A stretch of 64,000 bases of DNA from Tipula vernalis (taxonomy: Eukaryota; Arthropoda; Insecta; Diptera; Tipulidae). The position numbers and the translations under genes are program-made. Location of the stretch: contig OY282560.1 in assembly GCA_958295665.1 (NCBI GenBank), positions 88,698,311 through 88,762,310 of the forward strand, written 5' to 3'. Shown here piece by piece: positions 46,183 to 58,129 of this stretch; positions within the stretch are counted from its first letter, which is position 1, and each line of letters begins with the position of its first letter. The notes beneath the pieces were generated by a model, which made no database searches, was not told the origin of the DNA, and saw only the letters and a list, made by a program, of their open reading frames with translations.

Positions 46183-48212
46183 TAATGGGATAACTTCACA
46201 TACGTTAAACTTCAGCTTAAAAAGAAAACTTAAATACTATTAGATATAGAGATAGCCTAGAATTTTTTTTTTAACAAAAAAACTAATTTCCTTTTTACCG
46301 TTATTTCATTCGTCTCTCACCCAGACTATATAAACCTCAAATCAATTTCAATACTTTTTATTATTTTAAAAATAGATTCAAATTTTTTACCGCAAAACCC
46401 ACAATAAGAGACAAAAATCAAGTTAAATTAGTTTCTCGTCTAAAATTCCAAAAGCCAACAATCATGTTGGTTGTGAAATTATCAACGCTATTATACGCTA
46501 CATAGTCGCTAATAAATTCATTCCCTTACTTACATGTTTGCCAATTTTCCCAACAACAAATTGAATAAAAAATATTGAAAAAGAAAGCTTCTCATTTAAT
46601 TACATGTGTTTCCCTTCCGGTAAAATTATAATTCGATAATGGATATTTCGATAGAGAGACGATGATTGGTATACGAACAGTATGGGATACAGAGACACAT
46701 ACATATTATGCAGATGTGAAGCATCCGAGTACAGCGTACAAATAAATTAAATTACGAAACAAAATTATTACATGATCAGTCTCTTGTGACAATATTTTTT
46801 ATTATTAACTGATATGAGGAAATTTTCAGATTTTTTTATTTTCCGAACATTATATACTTGTTACATACATACATGTGTATAAATACGAGTTTAATTGATA
46901 ATAAACTTTTTATTAGTATAATTGTGTTAAAAAAAAAAATTCTGCTTTTTTATCATAAATTGGTACAATTATAATGGTGGGGTCAGACCCTAAAAACATT
47001 TTTAGCAAATAATTGTGTAAACCTAAAATCGCAATACCTCTCAGAGAAATGAGTTGATTAAAATCAATTGAAGCAATCAATTAAAGGTGACACCTTTGGT
47101 TTGTTTCTAAAATTTTATTTTAGCCATTCGATATATATTTAACTGTATGGTACAAAAATAATAATATTGTATTTGTATATTCGCGTGACAATAATTATGA
47201 CTGAAAGTTTTATTTTGTTACTTTTTGGAGCATAAAAAAATATTTTCTAATTATGTAATTGACGTTGAAATGATGTAATTGGTTTATGGAGGTGCGCGAA
47301 TTTATATCAGTAGTTAGCCAAATATTATGGTTCATTCGCCCGCGAATGTGGTGTCTTATCAAAATCTGAGAAGAGTCAAATGACTGGAGTGTGACGAAAA
47401 TCAGTCTTTTCGCCGTCCGGCAAAGTACTAACAGTCGCCTGAGAATACTGACTTTAACTGTATTGAATATTTTGACGATATTAAAATGTTTAAAGCTGTT
47501 TCAATTAATTTTGGTATTCAACAAGTCTTCCAATAAGTGCAAAACAATATGAGTTTCTCTGTAAATTACGTTCTTATCAGTAATTGGAATCCACATTACT
47601 ATGAATCAACTGATCTTATTGAAAATAAAAATTGTTGGAATTAGAATTTATGTTCATTCGTAGAATTATTGAGCTTAATTATGTTGGGTGTCCCACTTCA
47701 ATTGCATTTCAAAATTTTTAGCATGGTACACTGCCTTGAATGATGTAAATGCCAATAACTCTTCTAAAAATTAAGATAACTCAATTGTTTTTCTATAATT
47801 TTAAAGGCACAGAGTGGTTCTTTCTTCTCTGGAAATAGGAATATCATGCATGGTATTTTCCATAAAAAAAACATTGGTGGAATTAAAAAAATTGCGCGAG
47901 AAATAACAAAAAAATTCATTAAACTCATTTTTTCTCGAAAAACTCACTTAACAATTTTTGGTTTTTTATTTCAAATTTAAATTTAATAGACTATTTAATA
48001 CAAAATTGCCTCATCGTTTTTTTTATCTAATCATGTATAGTTTTTGAGATATTAACATTTCATTCATTTTTTTATATCGATGTAAATATTCGCCTGGTTT
48101 GCCAAAACTGAAAATGTCTCGTATTAGTGATACCATTAACTTAATTTAGAAAACAATTCATGAAAATCATATTGTTCTAAGTGCCCGAAATAAAGCGATG
48201 GTCATAATTTAT
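46183..48212. other. AT-rich spacer between the two direct repeats
   Basis: No coding frames with recognisable domains, no terminal repeats and no RNA gene signal seen. Confidence 0.55.
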
Positions 48213-48490
48213 ATTAAGCTAATTGTATCCCCATCTCAAAAATGCGAATCACTAATTGGAGACATTTTTATTTGCGGCAAAATAAACTAAGGTGCTAGCT
48301 AACTAGGTAAAATGTTGCAAATCAATAAAAAATATCAGTGATGATTTAAATTTTATTAATTCTTTATGTGGGTTTTATTTTATTGGTAATTATGTAATTT
48401 CGGTATTTATTCTAATTTTTATAAAATTCTGAGATGGGCTAACTTCATATGTATAATATTAAATATGGCTTTAAATTTTTTAGGGTTGCT
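48213..48490 (+). repeat. Dispersed ~270-bp direct repeat, copy 2
   Basis: Counterpart of 45912-46182 with about 80-85% identity by eye and a 30-bp local difference near 48335-48365. Unknown family. It could be a segmental duplication or two copies of a non-coding element. Confidence 0.88.
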
Positions 48491-49267
48491 TGATTCAAGT
48501 TTTTTCATTTACTGGGATGAAATAAGGGGAATACTTCAATTACGTGAAGTTTAGATATTTTTAAATTCAAGAAATTATCGATAATTATTATTTTTAACGA
48601 GAATATTATTTATGTTCCATTTCCTTTTATATTGAAAGATTAAAATTTTACTCTAACGAAAATTGAGGGAAGAAAATTTAGAAAAGTTGATTTTTTTCAG
48701 GAGAGCAGTTTGAACAATTTTATTTTTTTTTATTTCAATCATATCCGGTTTAGGGGTTATTTTTGGAGTTTTTCATTCTGTCGTTCTTTTCCGTTAAAAA
48801 TGTACGCATTTAGTTACTCATTTCTGAACGGTGATTTGGCGTCTACTGGAGGGGGGGATCAAAGTTGAGTAGAATAATCTACCAGCTCCGTAACCTTTCG
48901 GTAGGGTGCACATTACGCGAGCTGTTCTGGTCATGTTTTAGGCAGCTGGCGTGATGGGTACAATTGTGGAAGGGGTAATCTGGTCACAATTCGCAAGTGT
49001 ACGTACTGCCTCCTCGTGGCAATCACCGGTAACTGAGGCCGTTTGGTACTTTGGACCATTTGGCACAGGCTTAAGTACGGCGCTAAAGGAGAAACCCTAA
49101 TCTAAGGAGGAACAGCATATGCCGATGGATGAATGGCTGATAGGTTAATCAGTCCAAAGTATGCGGACTCTGGATACCAGGCGCCCTCCAGTTTTATTTA
49201 GCCTTCCTGTGGTAAAGCTGGGTGTCCCACAGACGACTTTCTTTGCCCAGCAACTCGTGGAAACAAA

Positions 49268-49755
49268 ATGTTAAAACAAGTGAATAATAATAAGGATGGT
49301 GACGCTCCTAAGGCATCACGCACCAGCGATAGTTCCGCGGTGGTTTTAGAGGACCTCGGCCCTCTTTCCGCTGTGGGACTCTCGATGAGTGGTCCATCGG
49401 ATGGGGAGCTCCGTTCGGGGTTTGAGAAGTTAGTTCTCAACTCCGACTTGGACACCTCAGGAGATGAGAACTCGGCCCCCGTAAGTGGGGATATCTTCTC
49501 TGTGAAAGCAGGGGGGAACAAAGACGTCATGGAGGGCCCGAAAGGTATTGTCAGTATCACTGATAAATCTGTCGCGGCTCCTCGCGTGAAAATGTGGAGG
49601 GCCGCGAAGAAGCTGTATAAGCAGCTTCTTGCTGAGGGCAAACCGCCCAGAAGCGAGACAAGGCTTCTGCTCAGGGAGGCCATAGGAACCATCAAGCCAT
49701 GGGAGGATGCACAGCTGATCGTGGCCGAGGCGGAAAACCCCAAAGGCCTTCGGAA
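49268..49755 (+). pseudogene. LINE-B2 ORF1, internally deleted
   Basis: ATG 49268 follows GAAACAAA. The first 160 residues are kept (SAVVLEDLGPLSAVGLSM, APRVKMWRAAKKLYKQ, LREAIGTIKPWEDAQLIVAE). At about 49738 the sequence jumps from the ORF1 middle to the bases just before ORF2, so the frame reads across the ORF2 start out of register and stops at 49831. The conserved globular domain is gone. Confidence 0.87.
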
Positions 49756-49757
49756 AA

Positions 49758-52700
49758 ATGAAGGCACACATCACCTGCCTGCAGATAAATCTGCATCATG
49801 CAAAGGCGTCTTCGGACGTCCTTTGTCGTAGGTTTATCTGCCAAAACATTGGCATGGCTCTAATCCAGGAGCCATGGGTGACAGGTAACCAGATTAGAGG
49901 TATACCAAATCAAGTGGGTCAGTTAATTTATCATAACGGAACTGAGAGTCCAAGAGCGGCTATTTTGGCCAGTTCGCAAATTAATTTTATTCCCATTTCA
50001 GAGTTCATCTCCAGGGACTTGGTTGCAGTAATTGTGGAGGTTCTGGGTGAAAGAGGCAAACTATAGGAGGCTATAATGGCATCCGCCTACTTTCCTGGAG
50101 ACTCAGAGTTAATTCCTTCAGTTGAAGTTAGGCGGCTCATAGCTCATTGCAAACGCAATGGGCTGGCCTACCTGATAGGATACGATGCAAACGCGCACCA
50201 CAAGGTGTGGGGTAGCACGGACATCAATAACAGGGGTGAGTACCTTTTTGAATTTCTGTTCTCAAATAATGTAGGTATTGTCAATAGGAGAAGGAAACCT
50301 ACTTTTATAAATGCGATTAGGCAAGAGGTCCTAGATTTGACACTTGCTAGTCGAGGCCTCATTATCGGATCACTTGCACATCAGATTCGATTTGGCGGCT
50401 GAAACCATGCAGCGGCAGAAAATCAGAGTTCCAAAACTGACCGACTGGGACTCTTATAGTCTCACTCGGATCATAAATGCCCTCGGTTGTGGGGAACATA
50501 GAGTCTCCAGAGGGTTTGGAGATCTGTTCAAACCAGCTGCATAATTCTATACACTTGGCTTACGAAAACAGCTGCCCGGTTAAGCGAAGAGAGTCCACAA
50601 TGATGGTCCCTTGGAGGAACGGGACGCTGGGTAAACTGAGGAAAAAGACGAGATTATTCAACAAGACTAAACGCACCGGTGAATGGGGTGAGTATAGGAT
50701 GGCTTTGACGGAATATAATCTCGAACTAAGAAGATCCAAGAGGGCTACCTGGAGGAATTTCTATGAGGGAATCAATGAATTGCCCTCTGCAGCTCGTCTC
50801 CAGAAAGTCCTTTCCAGGGATCATTCAAATGGTTTAGGACTTCTCCAGAAGCAAGATGGGAGGTTCACTGAAAACCGGAAGGAAACCTTAGAGGTACTGC
50901 TAGAGACCCACTTTCCGGATTCAGTAGTGGTAGGAGCCCAAGAGGACCTGCATGATCCCTCAAGTGAGGTGGCCTATGCGCCTCGCAGTAGGAACTGGAG
51001 TCTCTCTGGGAAAATATTCACACCCATCCGGTGCGATGGGCTATTGGATCTTTCAAACCTTTCAAATTCGCTGGAGGGGATGGTATCTTTCCAGCTTTAC
51101 TTCAAAAGGATATTGAGGAAATACTCCCCAGCTTGATCCAGATGTTTCGGGCAAGTTATGCTTTTAACTATATTCCGAAACTGTGGAGGAAAGTAAATGT
51201 GGTCTTTATACCAAAGGGCGGGGGTCGTCCAGACACCCAGGCCAGGGCATATCGGCCAATTAGCCTCACATCGTTTCTTTTGAAGACGATGGAAAAAATC
51301 CTGGACTATCAAATAAGAAGTGAGGTCCTTGGAAAGAATCCGCTGCATCGGGACCAGTTTGCGTATCAAACTGGTAAATCCACGGTTATGGCCCTTAGCG
51401 GGCTAGTCACGAGGATTGAAAAAGCAGTGACATATAAAGAAATTGCCCTTTGTGCCTTTGTGGACATTGAGGGGGCGTTTGATAATACCTCCTATGGATC
51501 TATAGAGAGGGCAGCAATGGGGAAAAAGGGTTCCACTTTCCACAATTAGGTGGATCCGTTCCATGCTGGAACATCGTGAGATTACTGCCAGACTAGGTGG
51601 CGAATCAGTAACCATCAAGGCCGTAAAGGGCTGTCCCCAAGGAGGCGTACTATCTCCTCTTTTGTGGTCATTGGTTATTGACAAACTACTGGTCCTTCTG
51701 AGTAGCCATGGGTTTGATGTCCAGGGCTATGCGGATGATGTAGCTATTATAATCAGAGGCAAGTTTGATGAGGTCATTTCTGATCGCATGCAAAATGCAC
51801 TCAATATAATAAGGCAGTGGTGTTACCAGGAAGGACAGGTGTCAATCCAAGCCAAACTGTCATTGTTCCTTTTACGAGGAGGACAAAGCTTGCGCTTACG
51901 GCTCCCTCGTTAAACGGTACTACTGTGCCTTTTTCCAGCGAGGTTAAATATCTAGGGGTTATCCTAGATCAAAGACTGAACTGGAACCAACATTTGTTGA
52001 AAGTTCAAAATAGAGCCATCAAGGCTCTCTGGGCCTGTCAAAAACTCTATGGGCGTACTTGGGGACTACAACCAAAAATGATCTACTGGTCATTTCTTAC
52101 AATCATTAGGCCTATGGTCACCTACGCATCGGTTGTATGGTGACCTAAAACTGAGCAGAAGACAACGCAAACTTTATTGAATAAGGTTCAGCGTGTAGCC
52201 TGCATCGGTGTTACGGGCTCAATGAAGTCATGTCCAGCCGCGAGGGTGGAGACACTTCTAGGACTGATACCGTTACACCTGCATATTAAAAAGGATGCTG
52301 CAAGTAAGGCCCTGAAAATGCAGGCGGAAGGAAATATCAAACCAGGCAATATGGTGGGTCATCTGGAAATCCTTAAGGAATTTCAGACAGACCCTACCAT
52401 AGGAATGCCTTCCGACTGTATGCCAGCTAAACTGGACTTCCACAAATCATTCTGTGTTAGGTTACCTGACCGGGAGGGCAGGTGGACCATCATTTGAGCT
52501 AGGGTCCATGGTATGGTTTACAGATGGATCAAAAACGGAAGATAGGGCGGGGATAGGAATACACGGGAGTGACACTACCCTCTCGAAGTCCTTGGGTACC
52601 AATGCTACCGTTTTTCAAGCAGAAGTACATGCTATAGAACTTTGCGCTAGGATAGGCATAGCAAAAGGCCTAAACGATGCAAAGATTTATATTGTATCAG

Positions 52701-53330
52701 ACAGCCAATCGGCCTTAAAGGCTCTTAGGTCTTGTACCGTTTAGTCAAGGCTGGTATGGGATTGTCTGAAGGTTATTAAACAGCTGGCAGGCTCAAATAA
52801 GGTACTTATGTGGGTGCCAGGTCATACTGGAATCGAAGGAAAAGAGGCAGCTGATGGCCTCGCCCGTGAGGGTTCTGCCTCTCCATTTATTGGGCCAGAA
52901 CCCTTCTGCGGCGTCACTAAGGGACACCTTAGAGCAGCGGTAAAACGCTAGGAGGATGTTCAAAAGTCCTCCTACTGGCGCAGAATTCCAGGTTTGCGAC
53001 AGGCGAAGAAATTTATATCACCTTCGTCTGTCAGGATTAAGGAGTGTCTTGAACTTAGGAAACCTGAGTTGAGGCTGCTTACTGGCTTCCTCACAGGTTA
53101 TGTCCCCTTAAGGTATCACCTTAAGAAGATGGGCCTAAGTAGGACAGATGTATGCCGCTTCTGCGATCTGGAAGCGGAATCAGCGGAACATGTTCTGTGC
53201 CAATGCCCAGCCATTTTCCAGCAAAGACTGCAACATCTAGGAGGGAGAACATCCGGATAGTATGTATCTTTTACCGGCCAGTAGTATTATCAGATTCATT
53301 AAGAGCCTGAATATTGACTGGACAGCTAAT
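49758..53330 (+). pseudogene. LINE-B2 ORF2 (EN-RT-RNase H), broken
   Basis: ATG 49758 (MKAHITCLQINLHHA). The endonuclease is interrupted by a stop near 50066 and by a deletion of part of the LSDH approach near 50350. The reverse transcriptase keeps AYRPISLTSF, FVDIEGAFDN, GCPQGGVLSPLLW and GYADDVAIII, with frame changes near 51035, 51545 and 51830. RNase H has WFTDGSK, a stop in place of Glu near 52741, and DSQSALKAL. The C-terminal finger CRFCDLEAESAEHVLCQC is intact. Better preserved than copy 1 in the reverse transcriptase core, but inactive. Confidence 0.88.
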
Positions 53331-53432
53331 TAAGTAGGGTCCAGCACAATAGATCTTTTAGGTCGCAGTGCGAGGTGGCTTATCGCCCATATGGCCCTTC
53401 AATCAATAATAATAATAATACTCATTTCTGAA

Positions 53433-54643
53433 AATAACACAAAAATGATGATTTATAAGCGTGCCACTCTTCTTTTACACCGACGATTTCTTTACTTGAG
53501 AAAATGGAATAGGATTTATTTCGGAGTTATTTTGGATTTATTTTCCCGAAAAAAAGCAGCCGCAAGATTTATTTTTGATTTTTAATTTTTTTTTATGGGT
53601 GGGCAGGCAGCGTAAATAATTTAGATGTCAAATAAATAAAATGCAGGATTATTTGTTTCTGACTAGGAGTATTTTTCCTCTCGCGTCAAAATTTTCTTTT
53701 TGAAATTTTAAATAATGATTTAATTAAAATACTCGTATATTTTATTTAGTATTTAGTGTTTTGTCGCATACTTTGTTTTGTTCGCTGCCTACTTACAGGT
53801 ACAACCGATATAATTCTGTAATTTTTGTGAAAATTTCTGCAATGAATACTTTCTTATTGCTTGTGTGGATATTCCGGTAGATCTTCTGGACCATATTCGC
53901 AGTAAAACAACAGCTTGGATTTTCTGCCTTCTAAAGTTTCAGCAATTTGTTTGGACATGTGGCATTTTTCGAAATGCACCTGATCAAAGAAGGGGAAAAA
54001 CATTTCCAATAGTTTTTGAACAAATTGTGGATCGGATTCCGAAGGCGGGTGAGTTTACGTTGTGTCGTTTTTTTATTCACATTTATAATAAGATTCGCAT
54101 AACGCTGGTTTATAATTTGTAGTCGGATTGAAACAATGTTGTTTAAAGTCTTCGAATGGATTTAGTGAGGAATGTGTCGTGAACGGAAAGTCTAGGTTAA
54201 ATGTTATAAGAGTGGCTTAGCGGTATTAGACCCAGTGGAGGGTTGCTGCAATATCGGTTGTTGCTGGTCAAATCGAAAGCGGAATAATAGCCGGTGTTTT
54301 TGTTAATTTGACTTTGTTTAGATAAAATTTTCCTTACTTTGACATGATGGGTGATTGTTTTGCGAAATGTCAATTTAGCTATAAACGAAGTTGGCCGCAA
54401 TTTGTAATTTCTTTGCGATGTTATTCTAGTAAAAATGTCAGATAAATTCGATTAATATTAGTACATTAATGGCCAATCCCAAGTATTTTTATTTCCGAAA
54501 ATTTTTGTATTTTTCGGACATTTTGCTGGATTTCATCACCGACGCAGCAATAATGTCCGACTTATTACAGGATTTATTATGAACGATGTCGCAAAAAATC
54601 GGAAAATGATCACAACAAGGAAAGGATATATTTGCGACAAATC
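53433..54643. other. Intergenic or intronic spacer, no gene seen
   Basis: Short frames at 53865-54122 (plus) and 54197-54400 (minus) show no motifs and no plausible splice context. Nothing else recognised. Confidence 0.55.
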
Positions 54644-54646
54644 TAA

Positions 54647-54815
54647 AGGCGGCTGCACAAGTCCGCCTCGTGCGCGTCGCATTTTGCGACGCGCTTTAAA
54701 ATTAAACATTTTTCAACTTAGGAGGGGACATTTTTTTTAGATTAGGGTGCTTTGATTGGTTTAAAAAGCACGTCGCAAAATGCGACGCGCACGAGTCGGA
54801 CTCGTGCAGCCGCCT
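54647..54815. mobile_element. 169-bp GC-rich MITE, Harbinger-like TAA flanks
   Basis: Inverted arms of about 55 bp: AGGCGGCTGCAC outward end, and GCGTCGCATTTTGCGACGC within each arm, itself a palindrome. TAA flanks both ends (54644-54646, 54816-54818), compatible with PIF/Harbinger-type 3-bp duplication. Base composition differs sharply from the AT-rich surroundings. Confidence 0.85.
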
Positions 54816-55543
54816 TAAGGGCGGGGCTTATAATGTACGGGGCTTATAATGTTTATATTATTTTCATTTAAACCGTTTTATTAGCATTAGCGTTTGCAAG
54901 AGTGTATGCGTGATGAAAACCATCTCGCATACACTCTTTCAAACAAAAACAATATAACTACTGATGATTAAGAGAATTACCTTATATATGATTAAAATGG
55001 GTAGGTATGTCGCAAACAGGATTCTTTCGCCTTTAGAAAAATATGAAAACAAAAAAAATTTATTTCATTTTGCATATAACCAAATATGTTAAGACAGTTA
55101 GTTACACAGTGTTGAAACAAAAAAAAAAACAGTGTTTTTTTTTTGCTTTAATGGATAGTTGTTAACCCTAAGAATGTGTACCTTGGTCTCCAAAACTCAA
55201 CTCGCAATAGGAGAATTTGAAATGACGGACATATGTCGATGCCTCGAGAGCGCTCGCTGTATTTGCTGTTGGTGTTAAACGCGTTTTTCTCAAAATCAGG
55301 TTTTTTGACCTTGTTGACAGCATAGCACAGACAGTTTTTGTCCGATCGACCTAATTCAAAATGGATTCTGTTCAGGAAATATGTCGTTATCGCGGCATCT
55401 TACAGTTTTTTTATTAACAATTTACTCGTGATTTTACTTGAAAAAATCATGTGCTTTTTTTTTTTTGAAAATTCCATTGCCATTTTTTTTTCTAGTCGAA
55501 ATTTTCGAGTCCTGTACGATGCCGCCATAGCCATTCACCTATA
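54816..55543. other. Spacer with a long hairpin and a small tandem duplication
   Basis: GGGGCTTATAATGT is repeated twice near 54833-54860. A 19-bp-stem hairpin sits at 54892-54944. The remainder shows no gene. Confidence 0.6.
54892..54944. repeat. Hairpin, 19-bp stem and 15-nt loop
   Basis: GTTTGCAAGAGTGTATGCG (54892-54910) pairs with 54926-54944 with one mismatch. It has no downstream T-run typical of a terminator and no coding context. Confidence 0.75.
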
Positions 55544-55879
55544 TACAGTTTTGTTCATAATAATAGCAGCGCATTACCTTGCTTTAATAACTGTTTAATA
55601 TTTTTTACTCCTTACTCTTTTCCAAGGGTGGCAATGCTCTGAAAGTTTCTTCTCTCCTCTCTTATTAACGGTATATCATTACTGTTTTAAAAAATGCTTA
55701 ATTCTTTTTTATGAGATTACATTTGTTAGCGAGTGTTTGAACCAAGCTATTCATAATAATAGCAGCAACGCAAGAAACATAATTTCAAGCGAGGTTTTTA
55801 ACGAAGAGTTGAAACTTTTAAACTAATTGGTAAGTGCAAATTTTTCTCGTAATTCGTAAAGTGCAAAAACCATATTTAA

Positions 55880-56659
55880 CACTAGGTTTACTGACGTTTC
55901 TGATATACCTATCTCTACGAACACGCGTCAATTTGACGCAGAGACGAATACATATAACAACACTTAGAAAATAATGTAATTATATACTATAAGAAAAAAA
56001 TGAAAATGTGAGATATATATTTATGTAAAGGTTTTATTATTCAATAGTTTTATTACAGATTATTTCAATATTCGACATTTATTTCGCACATTTTTTACAC
56101 AAATACTCAATTTTGTTTGTACATTTTCCTTCATTTTCATCCTCTTCAGAGCCAGAACACTCTTCACAAATACTAACTATGTTTTGTAAAATTTTATTTC
56201 CTCTTCTAGACATATTTAGATGATACAGAAGGGCTTTTTATCAAAATAGTATAAAATTGAGGTTCACAATAATATTACTAACTAATTCAAAAAATATTCT
56301 AGTACTTTATTTTTCAATACTCGAGCTAAGCAACTGAAACCTTCTAAATCTCTTCGCACTCTAACATCAACTGACATTCTGCGTTCCCTTCTTTCTCTTA
56401 TTGCGCAAAAGTTGTTTATCGCTTTGTCTTTGTATAAATTACGATCACGTCAAATTGACGCATATCCGTAGAGATAGGTATACCACATAAAGAATTTCAA
56501 TATTTCAACACTTTTGATAAAAGTAGACCTCAATATATATTTATCTCGACCACTGTATAAAAGTCAATACAAGAAATAAGATAAAAATGCAAACGGTGTT
56601 TGTACTTTTCCTTATAAAATTTGAAATGCGTCAAAATGACGCGTCTCGTAAACCTAGTG
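55880..56659. mobile_element. piggyBac-like element nested in Tc1
   Basis: Inverted ends CACTAGGTTTAC, flanked by TTAA on both sides (55876-55879, 56660-56663), the piggyBac target. Subterminal inverted repeats contain TACCTATCTCTACG and the palindromic GCGTCAATTTGACGC motif (about 55924, 56453 and, as CGTCAAAATGACGC, 56629). On the minus strand at about 56215-56090 a short Cys-rich frame (ICEECSGSEEDENEGKCTN, YLCKKCAK, stop) resembles the C-terminal cysteine-rich end of piggyBac transposases. Confidence 0.87.
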
Positions 56660-56689
56660 TTAAGTGAATTTTAGAAAAGTAATGGGTTG

Positions 56690-57652
56690 ATCCAAGCTCT
56701 GCACGGAAGAAAAGCGAAACCTTATTAAAAAGCTTCAATGTGAAGGAAAATCTTACCGTGAAATTCAAGAAATTATCTGATGTTCTGCGAAAATGTCTGT
56801 AATTCAGTAAAATGGCTGATAGGGCTGAAACCCGTGGGCCAAAAAGGAAAACAACTGAGCTTATTGACCGACAAATCATATAAATGGTAAAGAACGACTC
56901 TCATATTAGCTCAAAAAAGATTAATACGGAACTTCAGGTACCTGTAGGTGCGATGACTATACGGAGGCGCCTATTAGAAGCTAAATTGGCCGCCAGAAGT
57001 CCGAGAAAATTACTATTGCTCAGCAAGAGGCACGTAGCAAAAAGAATAAGGCGCTGGTCAATTGGCCCCTGTAAAACTGGCGAAATGTAAGTAAAATTGC
57101 CCTTTATGGTTCCACAGGTCGTCGACAATATGTGAGGATACCTCCAAACACTACCCAGGACCCAAAGTACACAGCAAAGACTATTAAGCATGGTGGTGCA
57201 AAATTGATTGTTTGATCTTATTTCTCATACTATGATGTTCGGCCGATATATCCTATAACGAGCATCATTGATAAATTTGTGTACATTAAAATACTTGAAG
57301 ACACCATGCTATACCGTATGCTGAGTATGAAATGGCCCTGAAATGGATGTTTCAACAAGATAACGTCCCAAAACACACAAGCAAACAGGTGAAGTCATGG
57401 TTTCGGAAGTACAAAATTAATCTTATGGAGTAGCCAACGCAATCAACGGATTTCAATTGCATGGAAAACGTGTGTGCTGATGTCAAAAATAAAGTGAGCA
57501 AAGTTAATCCAAAAAATGCCCAGCAATTGTGGGAGGCAGTGCAAGAAGCATGAAGTAGAATACCCATTGAGAGATGTCAAAACTTATTGGACTCTGTGAA
57601 AAGCAGATCCGCGGCTGTTATTCGTAATAATGGGCATGCAACTAAATATTGA
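56690..57652 (+). pseudogene. Tc1 transposase, broken
   Basis: The DNA-binding half is readable at 56720-57060 (LIKKLQCEGKSYREIQEII, ISSKKINTELQVPVGAMTIR, RRRLLEAKLAARSPRKL). The catalytic half follows after several frame changes: MFQQDNVPKHTSKQVKSWF (second Asp, about 57357) and MENVCADVKNKV, whose Glu lies 34 residues on (DD34E spacing). The frame ends IRNNGHATKY, stop. A TAG sits between the Asp and Glu. The first Asp region is degraded. Confidence 0.88.
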
Positions 57653-58129
57653 CTGCTTTATTAAAAAACAACACACAGAGGTGGTGCATGTTAAGTTTTA
57701 TTTGATGAATTTTTGAATTACTCCTAAACATTGTTTCGGACTGCTATTTTTGTGAACACCATAAAATGGAATTTTTTATTTATATTAATTTTAAATCAAA
57801 AGAATAAATATTTGTTTGTCATTTTATAGCTTAATATGACAATATCAAATATATTTCATGAATAAATCTTAATAAAACCTGCGTTTTTGAAAACTTATAC
57901 GAGTTTTTTCTTCTTTTGGATAGCGCTACTATTAATATGAAAACAACTGTAAATTTGAATAATATTTTTGAAATTTTTATTTCAGACAATCGAAACTGGA
58001 GTTATGCTGTCAACCGTTTTCGAGGATGCCGTCTTCCGGCCGCTATAGTTTCTATAAAAGGCCATAAAATAATCTGTACTCTCTAATTATAACTGTGTGT
58101 TAGTTTCACACTGTTAAACTGAATTCCAA

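Larger units (their letters stand above)
48829..53418 (+). mobile_element. LINE-B copy 2, full length at both ends
   Basis: Flanked by a perfect 14-bp target duplication TACTCATTTCTGAA (48815-48828 and 53419-53432). It ends in (ATA/TAA)n. The leader runs 48829-49267, then ORF1 and ORF2. Relative to copy 1 it keeps the 5' end but has lost about 600 bp spanning the ORF1 C-terminus. It is I-superfamily, with endonuclease, reverse transcriptase, RNase H and a TAA tail. Confidence 0.94.
55546..57949 (+). mobile_element. Tc1-like transposon with IR/DR ends
   Basis: Ends CAGTTTTGTTCATAATAATA and, inverted at the right, CAGTTGTTTTCATATTAATA, flanked by TA (55544-55545, 57950-57951). Inner copies of the end motif lie at about 55747-55775 and 57738-57765, the IR/DR layout of many Tc1 elements. 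Without the nested 784-bp insertion (element plus duplicated TTAA) the length is about 1620 bp, normal for Tc1. Confidence 0.92.

Noticed and set aside
53865..54122. 85-codon frame
   Set aside because: No domain, no conservation evidence, ordinary length for chance in this composition.
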